Shown in pieces: positions 27,190 through 36,168 of a DNA stretch of 64,000 nucleotides. The translations under genes and the position numbers were made by a program. The stretch is from the NCBI RefSeq assembly GCF_009363255.1, contig NZ_CP045318.1, positions 3,647,501 to 3,711,500 of the forward strand, given 5' to 3'. How positions within the stretch are numbered: the first letter of the stretch is position 1; each line of letters opens with the position of its first letter. The DNA is from Roseivivax sp. THAF197b. GTDB lineage: Bacteria > Pseudomonadota > Alphaproteobacteria > Rhodobacterales > Rhodobacteraceae. The notes below the pieces were generated by a model. The model saw only the letters and a list, made by a program, of their open reading frames with translations, did no database searches and was not told the DNA's origin.

Positions 27190-29052
27190 CTACTCCGCCG
27201 CCGCGCGCGGCTCGAACCCGCCCGATTGCCGCTCCCAATAGCGCGCATAAAGCCCGCCCTTGGCCAGAAGCGCCTCATGCGTGCCTTCCTCGGCGATGCG
27301 GCCGTCGTCCAGAACCACGATCCGGTCCATGTCCGAGATGGTCGACAGCCTGTGCGCGATGGCGAGCACGGTCTTGCCCTCCATCACCCGCGTGAGCGCG
27401 TCTTGGATCGAGGCTTCGACCTCGCTGTCGAGCGCCGAGGTCGCCTCGTCGAGAATGAGGATCGGCGCGTCCTTGAGGATGGCGCGCGCCAGCGCGATGC
27501 GTTGCCGCTGACCGCCCGAAAGCTTCACGCCCCGCTCACCCAGATGCGCGTCATACCCTTCGCGCCCGTTGTGATCCTTCATGCCGGTGATGAAGTCATG
27601 CGCTTCGGCTTTCCTGGCTGCCGCCACCACCTCATCGAAACTCGCATCGGGCTTGCCGTAGCGGATATTGTCGAGCGCGGAGCGATTGAACATCGCGGTT
27701 TCCTGCGTGACCATGCCTATCTTGCGGCGCAGGCTTTCCTGCGTGACGCCCGCGATGCTTTGCCCGTCGATGCGAATCTCGCCCTCCTCGGCATCGTAAA
27801 GCCGCAGAAGCAGCGCCACGAGCGTCGATTTTCCGGCCCCCGACGCACCGACGATACCGAGCTTCTCGCCGGGCGCGACCTTCAGGTCGATATGGTCGAT
27901 CCCGCCCGTGTCACGCCCATAGCGGAAGGTCAGATTGTCGAGGGTCACGCGCCCTTCATGCACCTCAAGCTCGGTGGCACCGGGCTGATCGCGCAGCGTG
28001 TGCGGCGGCGACAGGGTGCGCATGCCGTCCTCGACCTCGCCCAGGTTGGAATAGAGCGACATGAGCGTGAAACTGACCCAGCCGGTCATCTGCGCAAGCC
28101 GCAGCGAAACGGCACCCGTCGCGGCGATATCGCCCGCGGAGACGAGCCCGAGGCTCCAGTACCACAGCGAGCCACCGACCAGCAGCACGGGCAACAGCCC
28201 GGCCAGCGCCATCAGCCAGAAGCGGAACGTCACCGACACCCAGCCGAATTCCAGCGCGCGTTCACGGTATGCGCTCATCGCGTTCAGCGCCGCGCGATCC
28301 TCGTGATCGGCATGGGCGAACAGCTTCACGGTCTTGATATTGGTGATCGTGTCAACGACCTGCCCCGTGACTGTCGCCCGCGCCGCCGCCCGCGCCTTGG
28401 AGCGTTTGCGGATGCGCGGCATGAAGGCCCGGATGAAGACCGCATAGACGACGATCCACAGCATCAGCCCCAGCGCGATGCGCGCATCGACCGTGCCGAG
28501 CAGAAGCACCGCACCGATGACCGAAGCGAGAGCGAAAAGCACCGTGTGAATGGATTCGATCACCACATCCGTCAGGGCGCGTGACGTCTGCATCTCCTTT
28601 TGGGAAATGCGGCCCGCAAAGTCGTTGTCGAAGAAGGTCACCGACTGGCCCAGCGTATACCGATGCAGCCGGGACAGCACGAGGTTCAGAAGGTTCGGCT
28701 GCACCACGATGGACTGAAAGAAGGTGTTGATGCCAAGGATCACGGGCCGGGCGAGCACGAAAAACACCAGCGCGCCGATCAGGACACCGGCCTGCGCGGT
28801 GAAGACCGTGCCCGCATCGGAGGCAAGCGCCGCGTCGACCACCTGGCCCAGCATGAGCGCCGCGAAAACCTCGATGACCCCGGCCACAATGGACAGCAGC
28901 GCGGCGGCGCCGAGGACGGGCCACGCGCCTTCAAGCGTCCAGCCGAAGAACGCCATGATCGAGCGGGGCGGTGGGCCAGAGGCCGGGCGGAACGCATCGA
29001 TCCATTCCGTGGGCCTGCGCCACGGGAAGGGCCGGTGGTATGGATCGCTCAT
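27190..29052 (-). CDS. ABC transporter, fused permease/ATPase (exporter type), subunit 2
   Basis: Type IV half-transporter of 620 aa: a six-helix membrane domain (residues about 30-340) followed by a nucleotide-binding domain with Walker A GASGAGKST, signature LSGGQRQR, Walker B ILILDEATSALD and H-loop IAHRLST. All catalytic residues are present. Its ATG overlaps the stop of the preceding homologous gene (ATGA), so the two probably form a heterodimer. Such MsbA/LmrA-like exporters move lipids, drugs or peptides; the substrate cannot be told. Confidence 0.92.
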   Translation of the reverse strand: MSDPYHRPFPWRRPTEWIDAFRPASGPPPRSIMAFFGWTLEGAWPVLGAAALLSIVAGVIEVFAALMLGQVVDAALASDAGTVFTAQAGVLIGALVFFVLARPVILGINTFFQSIVVQPNLLNLVLSRLHRYTLGQSVTFFDNDFAGRISQKEMQTSRALTDVVIESIHTVLFALASVIGAVLLLGTVDARIALGLMLWIVVYAVFIRAFMPRIRKRSKARAAARATVTGQVVDTITNIKTVKLFAHADHEDRAALNAMSAYRERALEFGWVSVTFRFWLMALAGLLPVLLVGGSLWYWSLGLVSAGDIAATGAVSLRLAQMTGWVSFTLMSLYSNLGEVEDGMRTLSPPHTLRDQPGATELEVHEGRVTLDNLTFRYGRDTGGIDHIDLKVAPGEKLGIVGASGAGKSTLVALLLRLYDAEEGEIRIDGQSIAGVTQESLRRKIGMVTQETAMFNRSALDNIRYGKPDASFDEVVAAARKAEAHDFITGMKDHNGREGYDAHLGERGVKLSGGQRQRIALARAILKDAPILILDEATSALDSEVEASIQDALTRVMEGKTVLAIAHRLSTISDMDRIVVLDDGRIAEEGTHEALLAKGGLYARYWERQSGGFEPRAAAE

Positions 29053-30899
29053 TCCGCAGCCTCCTCATCCGGATCGAAACTCAGGAACCCGCCCGATTGG
29101 CGCGTCCAGAACCCGGCATATAGCCCGCCTTTCTGCAAAAGCGCGGAATGGCTGCCCTGTTCCACGATCCGGCCCTCGTCGAGGACGAGAATGCGGTCCA
29201 TATGGGCGATGGTGCTCAGACGGTGGGCGATGGCGATCACCGTTTTGCCCTCCATCATGCCATAAAGCGTGTCCTGGATGGCGGCCTCAACCTCGCTGTC
29301 GAGCGCGGATGTCGCCTCATCCAGAACAAGGATGGGCGCGTCCTTGAGGATGACCCGCGCAAGCGCAATGCGCTGACGTTGCCCGCCCGAGAGCTTCACA
29401 CCCCGCTCACCCACATGGGCGTCATAGCCGCGACGGCCCTCCGAATCCTCCAGATCGAGGATGAAATCATGCGCCTGTGCCTGTTTGGCGGCGGCGATCA
29501 TGGCCTCTTCGCCCGCATCGGGGCGTCCATAGAGGATGTTGTCCCGGATCGAACGATGCAAAAGCGCGCTGTCCTGCTGGACCATGCCGATCTGGGCGCG
29601 CAGGCTCGCCTGCGTCACCCGCGCGATATCCTGACCGTCGATCAGTAGGCGGCCGCCCTCGGCGTCATAAAAGCGCAGCAGCAGCTTCACGAGCGTCGAC
29701 TTGCCAGCCCCCGAGCGCCCGACGAGGCCGATCTTCTCGCCCGGCGCGATGGTGAGGTCGATGCGGTCAAGACCGCCCTGCCCGCGCCCGTAATGATGCG
29801 TGAGCCCGTCGAGCGTGATTTCGCCCGCCTTGAGGTCCAGCGGCTTTGCCTTCGGATCATCCACGAGGGTAACGGGCTGGGCGATGGTCTCCATCCCTTC
29901 CTGCACGATGCCGAGCTGCTGGAAGAAGTTCGTCAGTGCCCACATGATCCAGCCGGTCATGGCGTTGATCCGGAGTGTCAGTGCGACGGCGGCGGCGACA
30001 GTGCCCACCGTGGCGATGCCGATACCCCAGAACCACAGCGCGAGCCCCGTCACCCCGACGATCAGCAGACCGTTCAGCACGGCAAGCGCCACATCCATGA
30101 TCGTGTAGAGCCGCATCTCGGCCTGGAAGGTCTCGCGCGTGTGCTCGATGGCTTCGCGGGCGTAGTCGAGTTCCCGGTCGTGATGCGCGAACATCTTGAT
30201 GGCGTGGATGTTGGTGTAGCTGTCCACCACCCGGCCCGTCAGCTGCGAGCGCGCATTCGACGCGTTGCGCGAGGCGATCCGGATGCGCAGCACGACCCAG
30301 CGCATCAGCGTGGCATAGAGTACGAGCCAGATCAGAAGCGGCACCATCAGCCAGGGATCGGCGATGCCCAGAAGGGCCAGCGACCCGACAATATAGGCAC
30401 TCGAATAAGTCAGCGCGTCGAAGATCTGGAACATCGCCTCGTTCACGGCGGAGGGCGTCTGCATGATGCGGTTGGCGATCCGGCCCGCGAAATCGTTCTC
30501 GAACCAGCCCACGGATTGGCGCAGGACGTGTTTATGCGCGCGCCAGCGCACCACGGTGCCAAGCTGCGGCATCATCGTGTTGTTCAAGAGCAGCACGTCG
30601 AGCGCCTGCAGAAGCGGCCTCAGGATCAGGATGAAGAACCCGAGCGCGATCAGGGCGACGCCGTGCTCCTGCCAGACCTGTTCCGGGCCTTTCGCAAGGA
30701 TATCGACCACCCAGCCCATCGCCCAGATGAGCACCACCTCGACGCCGGCCACGATGATCGAAAGCAGCGTCGCCCAGATGAAGACCTTGTGAAACGGCCG
30801 GGTATAATCCCACAGGAAGGGCCAAAGCCGCTGCGGCGGATGATCCGCTTCGGTGTAGGGGGCAAAGGGATCGACGAGATTCTCGAAAAAACGGAACAT
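29049..30899 (-). CDS. ABC transporter, fused permease/ATPase (exporter type), subunit 1
   Basis: A 616-aa half-transporter paired with the gene downstream. It has six membrane helices within residues about 30-345, then Walker A GRSGAGKST, signature LSGGQRQR, Walker B ILVLDEATSALD and IAHRLST. Both members of the pair keep the catalytic Glu, unlike many heterodimeric exporters in which one site is degenerate. The 169 bases upstream (to 31069) hold no gene and presumably the operon promoter, though I saw no clear boxes. Confidence 0.92.
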   Translation of the reverse strand: MFRFFENLVDPFAPYTEADHPPQRLWPFLWDYTRPFHKVFIWATLLSIIVAGVEVVLIWAMGWVVDILAKGPEQVWQEHGVALIALGFFILILRPLLQALDVLLLNNTMMPQLGTVVRWRAHKHVLRQSVGWFENDFAGRIANRIMQTPSAVNEAMFQIFDALTYSSAYIVGSLALLGIADPWLMVPLLIWLVLYATLMRWVVLRIRIASRNASNARSQLTGRVVDSYTNIHAIKMFAHHDRELDYAREAIEHTRETFQAEMRLYTIMDVALAVLNGLLIVGVTGLALWFWGIGIATVGTVAAAVALTLRINAMTGWIMWALTNFFQQLGIVQEGMETIAQPVTLVDDPKAKPLDLKAGEITLDGLTHHYGRGQGGLDRIDLTIAPGEKIGLVGRSGAGKSTLVKLLLRFYDAEGGRLLIDGQDIARVTQASLRAQIGMVQQDSALLHRSIRDNILYGRPDAGEEAMIAAAKQAQAHDFILDLEDSEGRRGYDAHVGERGVKLSGGQRQRIALARVILKDAPILVLDEATSALDSEVEAAIQDTLYGMMEGKTVIAIAHRLSTIAHMDRILVLDEGRIVEQGSHSALLQKGGLYAGFWTRQSGGFLSFDPDEEAAE

Positions 30900-31068
30900 G
30901 AGCGGAGCGGCCTTGGATAGGACTCGGGATGGATGAGGTGCGGGGTCCGAACAGCCGGTCCGCGCGTGCGAATGGGCCGGTCAGACGTGTCTGGCGGGGG
31001 TCTTTTCGCGATCCATCAAGTGGCTCCGATCTTGTGCCCTGTCTGGATAGCGGGATTTGCTGCGCGAG

Positions 31069-32232
31069 TCACGCTTTTGGTGCCCGCGCCAGGAGGTCGG
31101 CACGGGTCAGCCTAAAGTCCGACGCGATCCAATCCGCCTCCAGCGACTTGAGGGCCGCGCCCAGCGCCGGGCCGGAAAGCGCAGGCATGAGGTCCTGCGC
31201 CGAGATCGGCAGGGTCTGGTCCGCGCCCTTTTCCGCCACGACCAGGCTTTCGGGCGACAGCGGCTGTTCGAACAGCGCAGCACGCAAGACGAGAATGTCG
31301 CGCGCCGCCTCCGCCCCATGCCGGTAGCCCAAGGCGGCAGGCCCATCCATTGCGGAGACACCGGCGCGCAGCATCTCCAGCCTGCGGATTTGCGCCTTGG
31401 ACAGGCGCAAACCCTTGCCGTCGATGTCGCCCAGCACGGCCAGGCGGCGAAGCCCATCGGCGGTCAGGCCAACCGACTGCTCGATATGGACAAGGGGCGC
31501 CAAAGCGCGCGGATCAGCGCCCGCCAGAAGCCTGCCAAGCGCGCCCGTGGCCTGCATCGCGGCAAGGGCGGGTCCGGGATCGGGCGCGCCGAGAAGCTTG
31601 AGCATCTCCGCACCGACGCGTTCGCGCGACAGACCGTCCAGACCGTCGAGATTGCGCGCAATGGCATCGAGCGCGTCCGGATCGAAGCCCCGTTCGGGAT
31701 CGCCGTACCACGCGGAAAAGCGGAAGAACCGCAGCGCGCGCAGATAATCCTCGCGGATGCGGTCGCTTGCATTGCCCACAAAGCGCACATGCCGTGCCTC
31801 AAGGTCGCCCAGCCCGCCAAGCGGATCGATGACGGTGCCGGACCTGTCGGCATAAAGCGCATTCATGGTGAAATCGCGCCGCCGTGCATCCTCGGTGATA
31901 TCCGCAGAAAAGCGCACGACCGCCCGGCGGCCATCGGTTTCGACATCCGCGCGGAAGGTCGTGACCTCGAAGCCTTCGCCGCCCGAGACGATGGTGATCG
32001 TCCCGTGATCGGCCCCGGTCGGAACCGCGCGCAGACCCGCCGCTTCCGCCGCGCGTGTCGTCGCCTCCGGCGTAGCATCGGTTGCGATGTCAAGATCGCT
32101 GACCGGCTGTCCGAGCAGCGCATTACGCACGCATCCGCCCACCGCGTAGGCCGCGTGCCCGGCGGCTTCCAGCGCATCGAAGACCGCCTGCGCGTCCCGG
32201 TTGCTCAGCCATGGGCCCGAGATATGCCTCAT
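31069..32232 (-). CDS. cca: CCA tRNA nucleotidyltransferase
   Basis: Adds or repairs the 3'-CCA end of tRNAs. The class II nucleotidyltransferase head has GGCVRNALLG and SDLDIATDATPE (metal-binding DxD). RRDFTMNALYADRSG and RIREDYLRALRFFRFSA are the next conserved motifs. Length is 387 aa without a C-terminal HD domain, as usual in alphaproteobacteria. It is the last gene of the hslO-nudix-cca operon; its start overlaps the upstream stop (ATGA). Confidence 0.95.
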   Translation of the reverse strand: MRHISGPWLSNRDAQAVFDALEAAGHAAYAVGGCVRNALLGQPVSDLDIATDATPEATTRAAEAAGLRAVPTGADHGTITIVSGGEGFEVTTFRADVETDGRRAVVRFSADITEDARRRDFTMNALYADRSGTVIDPLGGLGDLEARHVRFVGNASDRIREDYLRALRFFRFSAWYGDPERGFDPDALDAIARNLDGLDGLSRERVGAEMLKLLGAPDPGPALAAMQATGALGRLLAGADPRALAPLVHIEQSVGLTADGLRRLAVLGDIDGKGLRLSKAQIRRLEMLRAGVSAMDGPAALGYRHGAEAARDILVLRAALFEQPLSPESLVVAEKGADQTLPISAQDLMPALSGPALGAALKSLEADWIASDFRLTRADLLARAPKA

Positions 32233-32834
32233 GCGGAGACCATTCGGTCCGCGAGGCCGCGCAGCACCCGCGCGGTGGCTCCCCAGATGTAATAGGGGCC
32301 GAAGGGAACCGCGTAATAATGCCGCCGCGTGCCCCGCCAGCGCCGGTATTGCACCGCGTAGCGCGACACGTCGCAGACATGGCTCAGTGGCACGGTGAAG
32401 ATCTCTGCAACCTCGCCCGGTTCGGGCCGATAGCGGAAGGGTGCGGTGACGATCCCCACATGCGGCTCCATCGTGAAGCCCGTGACCGTCTCGTGCGGAG
32501 GAAGCGGGCCCAGAATGTCGACCTGGTCCGAGGGCAGGCCAATCTCTTCGCGCGCTTCGCGCAAAGCCGCGGCCTCCGTGCCCGCATCGCCCTCATCGAC
32601 CTTGCCACCTGGGAAGGCGATCTGGCCCGGATGATGCTTGAGCTTTGAGGAGCGCTTGGTCAGGATGACCTGCAACGCGCCATCAGCCTCGATCACCGGA
32701 ACCAAAACGCCCGCGGGACGCAGAACGCGCCCCGCAGGCAGGGTGACCTCGGGATTGAGATCATAATCGGACGATGCGGGCGTCTCCGCCGCAAGCGCGC
32801 GGCGAAGCGCTGTCAGCTGATCACTTGCCCGCAT
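32229..32834 (-). CDS. CoA pyrophosphatase (NUDIX hydrolase)
   Basis: A 201-aa NUDIX enzyme of the CoA/acyl-CoA pyrophosphatase subgroup. The UPF0035 signature (LTKRSSKLKHHPGQIAFPGG) immediately precedes the NUDIX box, whose REAREEIG carries the metal-binding glutamates. It overlaps hslO by 14 bases and cca by 4, so it is translated as part of that operon. It probably cleaves oxidised or spent CoA to 4'-phosphopantetheine and 3',5'-ADP. Confidence 0.9.
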   Translation of the reverse strand: MRASDQLTALRRALAAETPASSDYDLNPEVTLPAGRVLRPAGVLVPVIEADGALQVILTKRSSKLKHHPGQIAFPGGKVDEGDAGTEAAALREAREEIGLPSDQVDILGPLPPHETVTGFTMEPHVGIVTAPFRYRPEPGEVAEIFTVPLSHVCDVSRYAVQYRRWRGTRRHYYAVPFGPYYIWGATARVLRGLADRMVSA

Positions 32835-33810
32835 CCTCGGCCTCGAAACCGACAGTCGCGGGATCCAGTTCGTAATGCGCGCTGCAGAACTGGCAATCGG
32901 CGGTCACGATGCCGTCCTCCGTGGTCATCTTCTCGATGTCCTTGGCCGAATAGATCGAAAGCGACTGGCGCACGCGATCTTCCGAACAGGTACATCCGAA
33001 GCGCACCGGCTGGCTGTCGAAGACGCGCGGTGTTTCCTCGTGGAAGAGCCGCACGAGCAGGTCCGTGGGCGGCAGGCTGGGGCCGATCAGCTCCATTTCC
33101 TCGACCGTGTCGAGGTGGAAATTGGCGCGGCGCCAATTCTCGCCCTCATCGTCCGACAAGAGGTCCACGGCATGCAGAAGCCCGCCGTCACCCGATCCGC
33201 CTTCGCCCGTGGCAAAGGGCGACGCCTTCGGCATGTGCTGCAGCATCACACCCCCCGCGCGCCAATGCTCCGTGCCGCCCTTTTCGGTCGAGCGACCGAA
33301 GGAGAGCTGGAACCGGGTCGGCAATTGTTCGGATTGCGCGAAATAGGCCTCGGCCGCATCGGAGAGCGAGGTGCGCGAGAGCGGTGTGATCCCCTGATAG
33401 GGCTGCATGCCTTCGCCCTGATCCATCAGGATGGCGAAATAGCCCTCGCCCAGTTGATCCATTGGCGCGCCGTCGGTGATGCGGTCGGCATCATAGCTGG
33501 CATAGGCGCGGATACGGCCCGGCTCGCCCTCTTTCTCGGGCGCGTAGAAATCCGTGGCGATCATGCGCACGGGCCCTTTCGATTGCACTTGCAGTGACAG
33601 CTTCCAACGCAGCTTGATGGTCTGCCCGATCAATGCCGTCAGCAGCGCCATCTCGGCCACCAGCGCCTCGACGGCGGGCGGGTAGTCGTGCTGCTTCAGG
33701 ATACCGTCCAACACACCATCGAGACGCGCGACTCGGCCGCGGATATCCGAGCTGTCGAGTTGAAACGGTAGGACGGTGTCGTCCCATGCGATCTTGGGTC
33801 CGAGAGTCAT
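32821..33810 (-). CDS. hslO: Redox-regulated chaperone Hsp33
   Basis: Holdase chaperone activated by oxidation. The zinc-binding redox switch is complete: C273-T-C275 (FGCTCSEDRV) and C306-Q-F-C309 (DCQFCSAHYE). The core includes VLDGILKQHDYPPAVEALVAE and GYFAILMDQGEGMQPYQGI. The ATG at 33810 gives 329 aa; a longer open frame would include the promoter and has no family similarity. A sigma-32-type promoter lies 40-67 bases upstream. It is first in an operon with CoA pyrophosphatase and cca. Confidence 0.95.
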   Translation of the reverse strand: MTLGPKIAWDDTVLPFQLDSSDIRGRVARLDGVLDGILKQHDYPPAVEALVAEMALLTALIGQTIKLRWKLSLQVQSKGPVRMIATDFYAPEKEGEPGRIRAYASYDADRITDGAPMDQLGEGYFAILMDQGEGMQPYQGITPLSRTSLSDAAEAYFAQSEQLPTRFQLSFGRSTEKGGTEHWRAGGVMLQHMPKASPFATGEGGSGDGGLLHAVDLLSDDEGENWRRANFHLDTVEEMELIGPSLPPTDLLVRLFHEETPRVFDSQPVRFGCTCSEDRVRQSLSIYSAKDIEKMTTEDGIVTADCQFCSAHYELDPATVGFEAEDAGK

Positions 33811-33849
33811 CGTACTTCCTAACTGGACGGGATAAGAGTTGGACGCTCT

Positions 33850-33877
33850 ATATATGAGGCGTTGCGCCGCGTCCAAG
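33850..33877 (-). promoter_or_regulatory. Sigma-32 (RpoH)-type promoter of hslO
   Basis: On the minus strand CTTG (33874-33877), a 17-base spacer and CATATAT (33850-33856) match CTTG-N17/18-CYTATNT with one mismatch. It lies about 40 bases before the hslO start. Hsp33 is a heat-shock gene in other bacteria, which supports the call. Confidence 0.7.
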
Positions 33878-33915
33878 GGTGTGCGGAATGCAGTGTGCAC
33901 AGAGGGGATATGCAG

Positions 33916-34353
33916 ATGATCAGACGCGTCGATGCGCCGCCGCGCGGTGATCGCAGCTACCGGCTTCGGCGCGGCGCCTATGCGGTGCTGCATCGGGACG
34001 GCGACGTGCTGCTGACGCATCAGGCCGCGCCACATCCCGAATTCCAACTGCCCGGCGGCGGGATCGATCCCGGCGAATCCCCGTTACAGGCCCTGCATCG
34101 CGAAGTGTTCGAAGAGACCGGCTGGCGCATCGGGCGCCCACGCCGCCTGGGGGCGTTCCGACGGTTCACCTACATGCCGGAATATAACCTCTGGGCCGAG
34201 AAGCTCTGCGTCGTGTATGCAGCGCGCCCCATTCTGTGCCTCGACACACCGCCGGAGCCGGAGCACAGTGCGGTCTGGATGACAGCGCGTGATGCCGCGG
34301 ATGCGCTGGGCAATCCCGGCGACCGGATGTTCCTGCGGCGCCATCTGTTTTGA
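33916..34353 (+). CDS. NUDIX hydrolase
   Basis: A 145-aa NUDIX protein with box GGGIDPGESPLQALHREVFEETG (positions shown in two parts: GGGIDPGESP and REVFEETG), all metal ligands present. The rest is unlike the CoA pyrophosphatase next door, so the substrate differs and is unknown; nucleotide sugars or oxidised nucleotides are possible. AGGGG (33903-33907) fits the ATG at 33916 best, although an in-frame ATG two codons earlier (33910) is available. It is divergent from hslO and convergent with the receiver-phosphatase gene. Confidence 0.82.
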   Translation: MIRRVDAPPRGDRSYRLRRGAYAVLHRDGDVLLTHQAAPHPEFQLPGGGIDPGESPLQALHREVFEETGWRIGRPRRLGAFRRFTYMPEYNLWAEKLCVVYAARPILCLDTPPEPEHSAVWMTARDAADALGNPGDRMFLRRHLF

Positions 34354-34372
34354 TGCGGCTTGGCCGCGTATG

Positions 34373-35689
34373 TCACGGCTGGCCCTGATATTCCAGAAGG
34401 ACCGCAGAGACATCGTCGGACAGGCAGGCGCCGTCCGGCATCGCCCGCATCAATCCATCATACAGATCATCCAGATATTCGGGTCCGCCCCGCGCATTCG
34501 GCATGGCGCGGATCAGATCGACGAGGCCGTCTTTGCCGAGGGCGGATTTGGTCTTCGTTTCGGCTTCGACAAAGCCATCGGAATAGATCAGCAGCCGGTC
34601 GCCCTGTTCGAGCTGCAACTCGATCATGTCGTGGGAGACGTGGTCGATCAGCCCGATCGGCAGACCGCCCCCCCCTACGAAATGCACCGATCCGTCGCGG
34701 CGTATGAGAAGCGGGTTGGGGTGGCCTGCCTGCACCATCTGCACCCGCCCCGTATCCGGGTCGAGCACGGCGTAAAGCATCGTGAAATACTCCTCCACGC
34801 CCGGATCCGCGGTTAATCTGTCGTTCAGTTCCTGCGCGACGGATTTGGGTGACCGGATCATGCATTCCGCCTCCGCGCTGTCGCCCGCTCCGCCACGGGC
34901 GGGACGGTTGTCGCCCAGATATCCCGCGATCCGGGCGGCCACCATCGACGATGCGATCCCGTGCCCGGAGACATCGATGCCATAGAGCGCGATCCGACCC
35001 TGCCCGACCGGGAACGCGCCAACGAGATCCCCGCCGACATGGCCGCATGGCTGCAAGAGCAGGCTGACCCGGACCGCCCCGAAATCGCAGCATCGCTCCG
35101 GCACCAGAGAGGCCTGGATACGGCGCGCATGCTGCAGATCCCGATCGATCGCGGAATAGGCGCATTGCAGATCATCTAGCGTGTGGGAAATGACCTCGTT
35201 CTTGGTGCTGAGTTCGCGCTGCATCCGGACGATGCGATCTGCGGCATGGATGCGCGCCCGCAATTCCTGCGCGTGAACCGGTTTGGACAGGTAATCATCC
35301 GCCCCGGCATCGAGTCCACGCGCGATTTCCGATTTCTCGCTACGCGAGCTCAGAAGGATGAAATAGGAAAAATGGGCACTGAATATTTCCCGAAACTTGC
35401 GACACAGCGCGATGCCGTCCATGCCCGGCATGATCCAATCCGACAGGACGAGGTCCGGCGCCCAGTGCTTCGCCTTCTCGAGCGCTTCGTCACCGGACCC
35501 GGCCTTGATGACATCGTAGCCCCAACGCTCGATCAGCCGGGCAAGCACCGCCAGTTGCGCGGCACTGTCGTCAACGATGAGCACCCGGCGCACCCCCCAG
35601 TGTCCACCGGACGTCAGGCGGTAACGGTCGGCGACGGCTGGCGCGCTGGGCGCCACCTGGAAGGTCAAGTCTGCGATCACGGCACTCAC
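34373..35689 (-). CDS. Response regulator with PP2C (SpoIIE-type) phosphatase domain
   Basis: A 438-aa two-domain protein. The receiver domain (about residues 35-150) has the phospho-acceptor Asp in LVLSDWIMPGMDG and DDYLSKP with the conserved Lys. A coiled linker follows, then a SpoIIE/PP2C Ser/Thr phosphatase with VGGDLVGAF, IDVSGHGIASSMVA, YSDGFVEAE and CLSDDVSAVLL. The GTG at 35689 was chosen because GGAG lies eight bases before it; a start up to 35758 remains possible. Such proteins dephosphorylate anti-sigma antagonists in partner-switching systems (compare RbaY in Rhodobacter capsulatus). An HPt gene is divergent beside it. Confidence 0.88.
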   Translation of the reverse strand: MSAVIADLTFQVAPSAPAVADRYRLTSGGHWGVRRVLIVDDSAAQLAVLARLIERWGYDVIKAGSGDEALEKAKHWAPDLVLSDWIMPGMDGIALCRKFREIFSAHFSYFILLSSRSEKSEIARGLDAGADDYLSKPVHAQELRARIHAADRIVRMQRELSTKNEVISHTLDDLQCAYSAIDRDLQHARRIQASLVPERCCDFGAVRVSLLLQPCGHVGGDLVGAFPVGQGRIALYGIDVSGHGIASSMVAARIAGYLGDNRPARGGAGDSAEAECMIRSPKSVAQELNDRLTADPGVEEYFTMLYAVLDPDTGRVQMVQAGHPNPLLIRRDGSVHFVGGGGLPIGLIDHVSHDMIELQLEQGDRLLIYSDGFVEAETKTKSALGKDGLVDLIRAMPNARGGPEYLDDLYDGLMRAMPDGACLSDDVSAVLLEYQGQP

Positions 35690-35823
35690 ACGGGCAAATC
35701 TCCGTCCAATCCTTACGCGCGCATCCTTAAGATTTCCTGAAACATCGCCGAGGCACATGATCGCCCGCGTTCATCATTTCTTATGAAACGATGTTGCAGA
35801 GTACGGCACGGATCGGAGGATTC

Positions 35824-36168
35824 ATGATCGACTGGACGCGCATCCGGGAACTGAAAGAGGAGATCGGCGCGTCAGATTTCGCAGAGGTTGCCGCGCTGTT
35901 TCTCGGCGAAATGGATGCGGAAATGCGGGCCCTACCCTCGGCACAAGGAGATGCGGCGCAGATGAGAGACAGATTGCACAGCATGAAGGGGTCTGCCTTG
36001 AATATTGGGTTCGCGCGTCTTGCCGCCCTGTGTGCGGAGGGAGAAAACCGTGCCCGGGCGGGCGATGGCCATCCCGTCGAACTTGCCGCGGTGCAAAGCG
36101 CCCTCGATCAATCGAAAGCGCTGCTGGAGACCGGTGGGATCGGCGCAATGAATGCCGCAGGATACTAG
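35824..36168 (+). CDS. HPt (histidine phosphotransfer) domain protein
   Basis: A 114-aa single-domain phosphotransfer protein. The phosphorylatable His is H52 in RLHSMKGSALNIGF, the canonical HPt motif, and the rest is predicted helical. CGGAGG lies a few bases before the ATG, fixing the start. It is divergent from the receiver-phosphatase gene, so it may deliver phosphate to that receiver; no histidine kinase is encoded nearby. Its stop overlaps the stop of the convergent SDR gene by four bases. Confidence 0.9.
   Translation: MIDWTRIRELKEEIGASDFAEVAALFLGEMDAEMRALPSAQGDAAQMRDRLHSMKGSALNIGFARLAALCAEGENRARAGDGHPVELAAVQSALDQSKALLETGGIGAMNAAGY

Noticed and set aside
27190..30899. Heterodimeric ABC exporter with one dead ATPase site
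   Set aside because: Both subunits keep Walker A, the LSGGQ signature, catalytic Glu and H-loop, so no degenerate site is visible.
35690..35823. CtrA box in the phosphatase/HPt intergenic region (TTAC...TTAA)
   Set aside because: The spacing is 10 bases rather than 7 and one half is imperfect.
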